Source: Lysobacterales bacterium
GTDB lineage: Bacteria > Pseudomonadota > Gammaproteobacteria > Xanthomonadales > SZUA-36
DNA length: 7,235 nt
NCBI GenBank assembly: GCA_009692275.1
Contig: SHZL01000142.1
Location: 1 to 7,235 of the forward strand
Direction of reading: 5' to 3'
Shown here: piece by piece, positions 5,837 to 7,235 of the stretch
How the letters are laid out: every line of letters starts with the position of its first letter
Position numbering within the stretch: the first letter of the stretch is position 1
Position numbers and translations under genes: made by a program
The notes under the pieces: model-generated
Database searches by the model: none
Told to the model about the DNA's origin: nothing
What the model saw: the letters and a program-made list of their open reading frames with translations, nothing else

Positions 5837-6508
5837 ATGAAACAATCAACCGTCATCGCCCCCTCCATCCTGTCCGCAGACTTTGCCCGCCTGGGTGAAG
5901 AAGTAAAGGCGGTGCTGAAAGCCGGGGCCGCATGGGTGCATTTCGACGTGATGGACAATCATTACGTGCCGAACCTGACCGTGGGCCCCGTGGTGTGCCA
6001 GGCATTGCGCAGCTTCGGCATCACCGCGCCGATCGATGTGCACCTGATGGTCAAGCCGGTGGATGCCATCATTCCGCAATTTGCAGCGGCGGGCGCTTCC
6101 GTGATCAGTTTCCACCCCGAGGCCAGCGGCCACGTTGACCGCACCATCCAGTTGATTCGCAGCACGGGCTGTCAGGTCGGAATTGTTCTGAACCCGGCAA
6201 CACCGCTGGATGTCCTGCAATGGACCCTTGAAAAGGTGGATCTCGTGTTGCTGATGTCGGTCAACCCCGGTTTTGGCGGCCAGTCGTTTATTCCCCACGT
6301 GCTGGACAAGATTCGACGCGTGCGTGAATTGATTGACGCGAGTGGTCGCAGCATCCGCCTGGAAGTAGACGGTGGCGTGAAGGTGGACAATATCGGGGAA
6401 ATTGCCGCCGCCGGGGCAGACACCTTTGTCGCCGGCTCAGCGATTTTTGGTTCGAACGATTACCGCCAGACCATCCGCCAGATGAAACTGCAAGCCGAAC
6501 AGGCCTGA
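5837..6508 (+). CDS. rpe: Ribulose-phosphate 3-epimerase
   Basis: Rpe interconverts D-ribulose 5-phosphate and D-xylulose 5-phosphate in the pentose phosphate pathway, in the cytoplasm, using a divalent metal in a TIM barrel. The 223-residue length is typical. Active-site motifs are all present: PSILSADFARLG (9-20, with Ser10), VHFDVMDNHYVPNLTVGP (34-51, His35 and Asp37), DVHLMV (67-72, His69), MSVNPGFGGQSFIP (140-153, phosphate loop), EVDGGV (176-181, Asp178) and GSAIFG (200-205). The DNHYVPN form is the one I know from E. coli and relatives. The ATG at 5837 has an AGGAG ribosome binding site at 5822-5826. An earlier in-frame ATG at 5738 lies inside the DUF885-like gene and would add residues unlike the family. 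With a 31-bp gap it is probably the last gene of the MAPEG operon. Confidence 0.97.
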   Translation: MKQSTVIAPSILSADFARLGEEVKAVLKAGAAWVHFDVMDNHYVPNLTVGPVVCQALRSFGITAPIDVHLMVKPVDAIIPQFAAAGASVISFHPEASGHVDRTIQLIRSTGCQVGIVLNPATPLDVLQWTLEKVDLVLLMSVNPGFGGQSFIPHVLDKIRRVRELIDASGRSIRLEVDGGVKVDNIGEIAAAGADTFVAGSAIFGSNDYRQTIRQMKLQAEQA

Positions 6509-6534
6509 GCGTTTCCTGCAACTGCCAGCTGCGG

Positions 6535-6564
6535 AAAAAATGCGGCGGTGACACGCACCGCCGC
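6535..6564 (-). terminator. Rho-independent terminator of the VIT-domain gene
   Basis: Nine-base perfect arms GCGGCGGTG (6542-6550) and CACCGCCGC (6556-6564) enclose a five-base loop. Read on the minus strand the stem is followed by ATTTTTT (6541-6535), the U-tract of an intrinsic terminator, 16 bp after the stop codon of the VIT gene. On the plus strand no T-run follows, so it would stop rpe transcription poorly unless the stem itself is enough. Confidence 0.85.
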
Positions 6565-6580
6565 GCAACGCCGCCGCCGG

Positions 6581-7235
6581 TCACCTTGCACGATGCTCAA
6601 TGCGCATGCTGTTCGATGGTTCGATTGCTTGAGTGGGCGGCGCGGGTGAACCACCAGCCTGCATCCGGCGCGAGGGAGTTGAGAACCAGAGCAGGCTGGC
6701 GGCAAAGAACAGGGTGGCAAGGGAATACACGAGCTGGGCCTTCCAGCCGCTGGACGTGGATGAGAAACTCGCCAGGTTTACCGAGCTGCCAACCGGAATC
6801 AGGCTGCTGGTTTGCTCCCCGGTTATCAGAGCGGATTCAGGATCAGGGCCCAGGTCCGGTTTCCAGTCCAGCTCGAAGACCCGGTCCGTGCGGGTGTCCG
6901 GGTCGGCCAGGTAAAGGTCAAAGCCGCCCAGAGTGGGGTGCATTTCCATATCGTGGTAGCGGCTTTCCACGCTGGCGATGTTCATGTTGCTGTGCAGGCG
7001 GATGCTGAGCCTGAGGTGGTGATCATCCAGCGGGTCAGCCGGAATGAACGTGAGCGGTAGCTGCAAGCTGAAGGTCGAATCACTATAGTCAACCTGGGTC
7101 AGGAAACTGATGGAAATCGTGATCTCCTCGCCGGGTTCGATATTGCCCAGCCGGGTTTCAAACGGATTGGGGTGCTGCGGTTGCAGCATGCCCTTGGCGA
7201 GTACCTGCTTATAGTGGCCTTTGGCCTCCCGCTTT
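6581..7235 (-). CDS. VIT-domain membrane protein, C-terminal part (5' end outside window)
   Basis: The visible 217 residues begin inside a VIT (vault protein inter-alpha-trypsin) domain: REAKGHYKQVLAKG, then LQPQHPNPFETRLGNIEPGEE and a beta-strand pattern ending LQLPLTFIP. This matches the usual pattern of an AK-rich helix, a PN-F element, and NIxPGEE. A further beta-rich part includes FELDWKPDLGPDPESALITGE, which in relatives lies just before the von Willebrand A domain. Here no such domain follows. Instead comes a Ser-rich stretch, one transmembrane segment (about 165-185, AQLVYSLATLFFAASLLWF) and a short basic tail. Most of the protein should face the periplasm. VIT domains are thought to mediate protein contacts. 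In marine proteobacteria many VIT proteins are sortase targets, but no LPxTG-like motif is visible. The reading frame is open through the right edge, and a strong terminator follows the stop codon. Confidence 0.8.
   Translation of the reverse strand, partial: KREAKGHYKQVLAKGMLQPQHPNPFETRLGNIEPGEEITISISFLTQVDYSDSTFSLQLPLTFIPADPLDDHHLRLSIRLHSNMNIASVESRYHDMEMHPTLGGFDLYLADPDTRTDRVFELDWKPDLGPDPESALITGEQTSSLIPVGSSVNLASFSSTSSGWKAQLVYSLATLFFAASLLWFSTPSRRMQAGGSPAPPTQAIEPSNSMRIEHRAR

Overview
The window looks like ordinary chromosomal DNA from a non-enteric gammaproteobacterium, probably marine or environmental. The evidence is moderately high GC (roughly 58-60% judged by eye), a 271-residue DjlA co-chaperone, a ribulose-phosphate 3-epimerase with the gammaproteobacterial DNHYVPN motif, a long-form PurC, and several envelope proteins of poorly studied families. 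I see no CRISPR array, transposase, phage gene, tRNA or rRNA.

Layout. Bases 1-965 hold two small secreted-protein genes on the minus strand: a 172-residue protein of unknown function, then a plastocyanin-like blue-copper protein that runs off the left edge. Bases 966-1274 are a gene-free spacer with a probable promoter for that pair and a degenerate 21-bp tandem repeat that includes a hairpin-forming, dispersed-repeat-like segment. Bases 1275-2659 (minus) are purC followed 11 bp later by a membrane protein of the Mpo1/DUF962 family. Bases 2660-2838 are a divergent control region whose two candidate sigma70 promoters overlap in their -35 boxes. On the plus strand djlA (2839-3654) is followed by a likely three-gene operon: a MAPEG-family membrane protein (3752-4141), a secreted DUF885-like protein that starts on the last base of the MAPEG stop codon (4141-5805), and rpe (5837-6508). 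A strong Rho-independent terminator lies between rpe and a convergent minus-strand gene. That gene, cut by the right edge, encodes the C-terminal part of a VIT-domain membrane protein.

How the genes relate. purC (purine synthesis), rpe (pentose phosphate pathway) and djlA (DnaK co-chaperone) are housekeeping genes. Between and around them are envelope genes: MAPEG and Mpo1-like membrane proteins, which may act on lipid or thiol substrates, the exported DUF885-like protein, the copper protein and the VIT protein. The points most worth a second look are the DUF885-like protein without a recognisable HExxPGHH motif in its operon with MAPEG, the VIT protein without a von Willebrand A domain, the secreted cupredoxin pair, and the repeat-bearing spacers. 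I found no convincing new multi-gene defence or mobile system.
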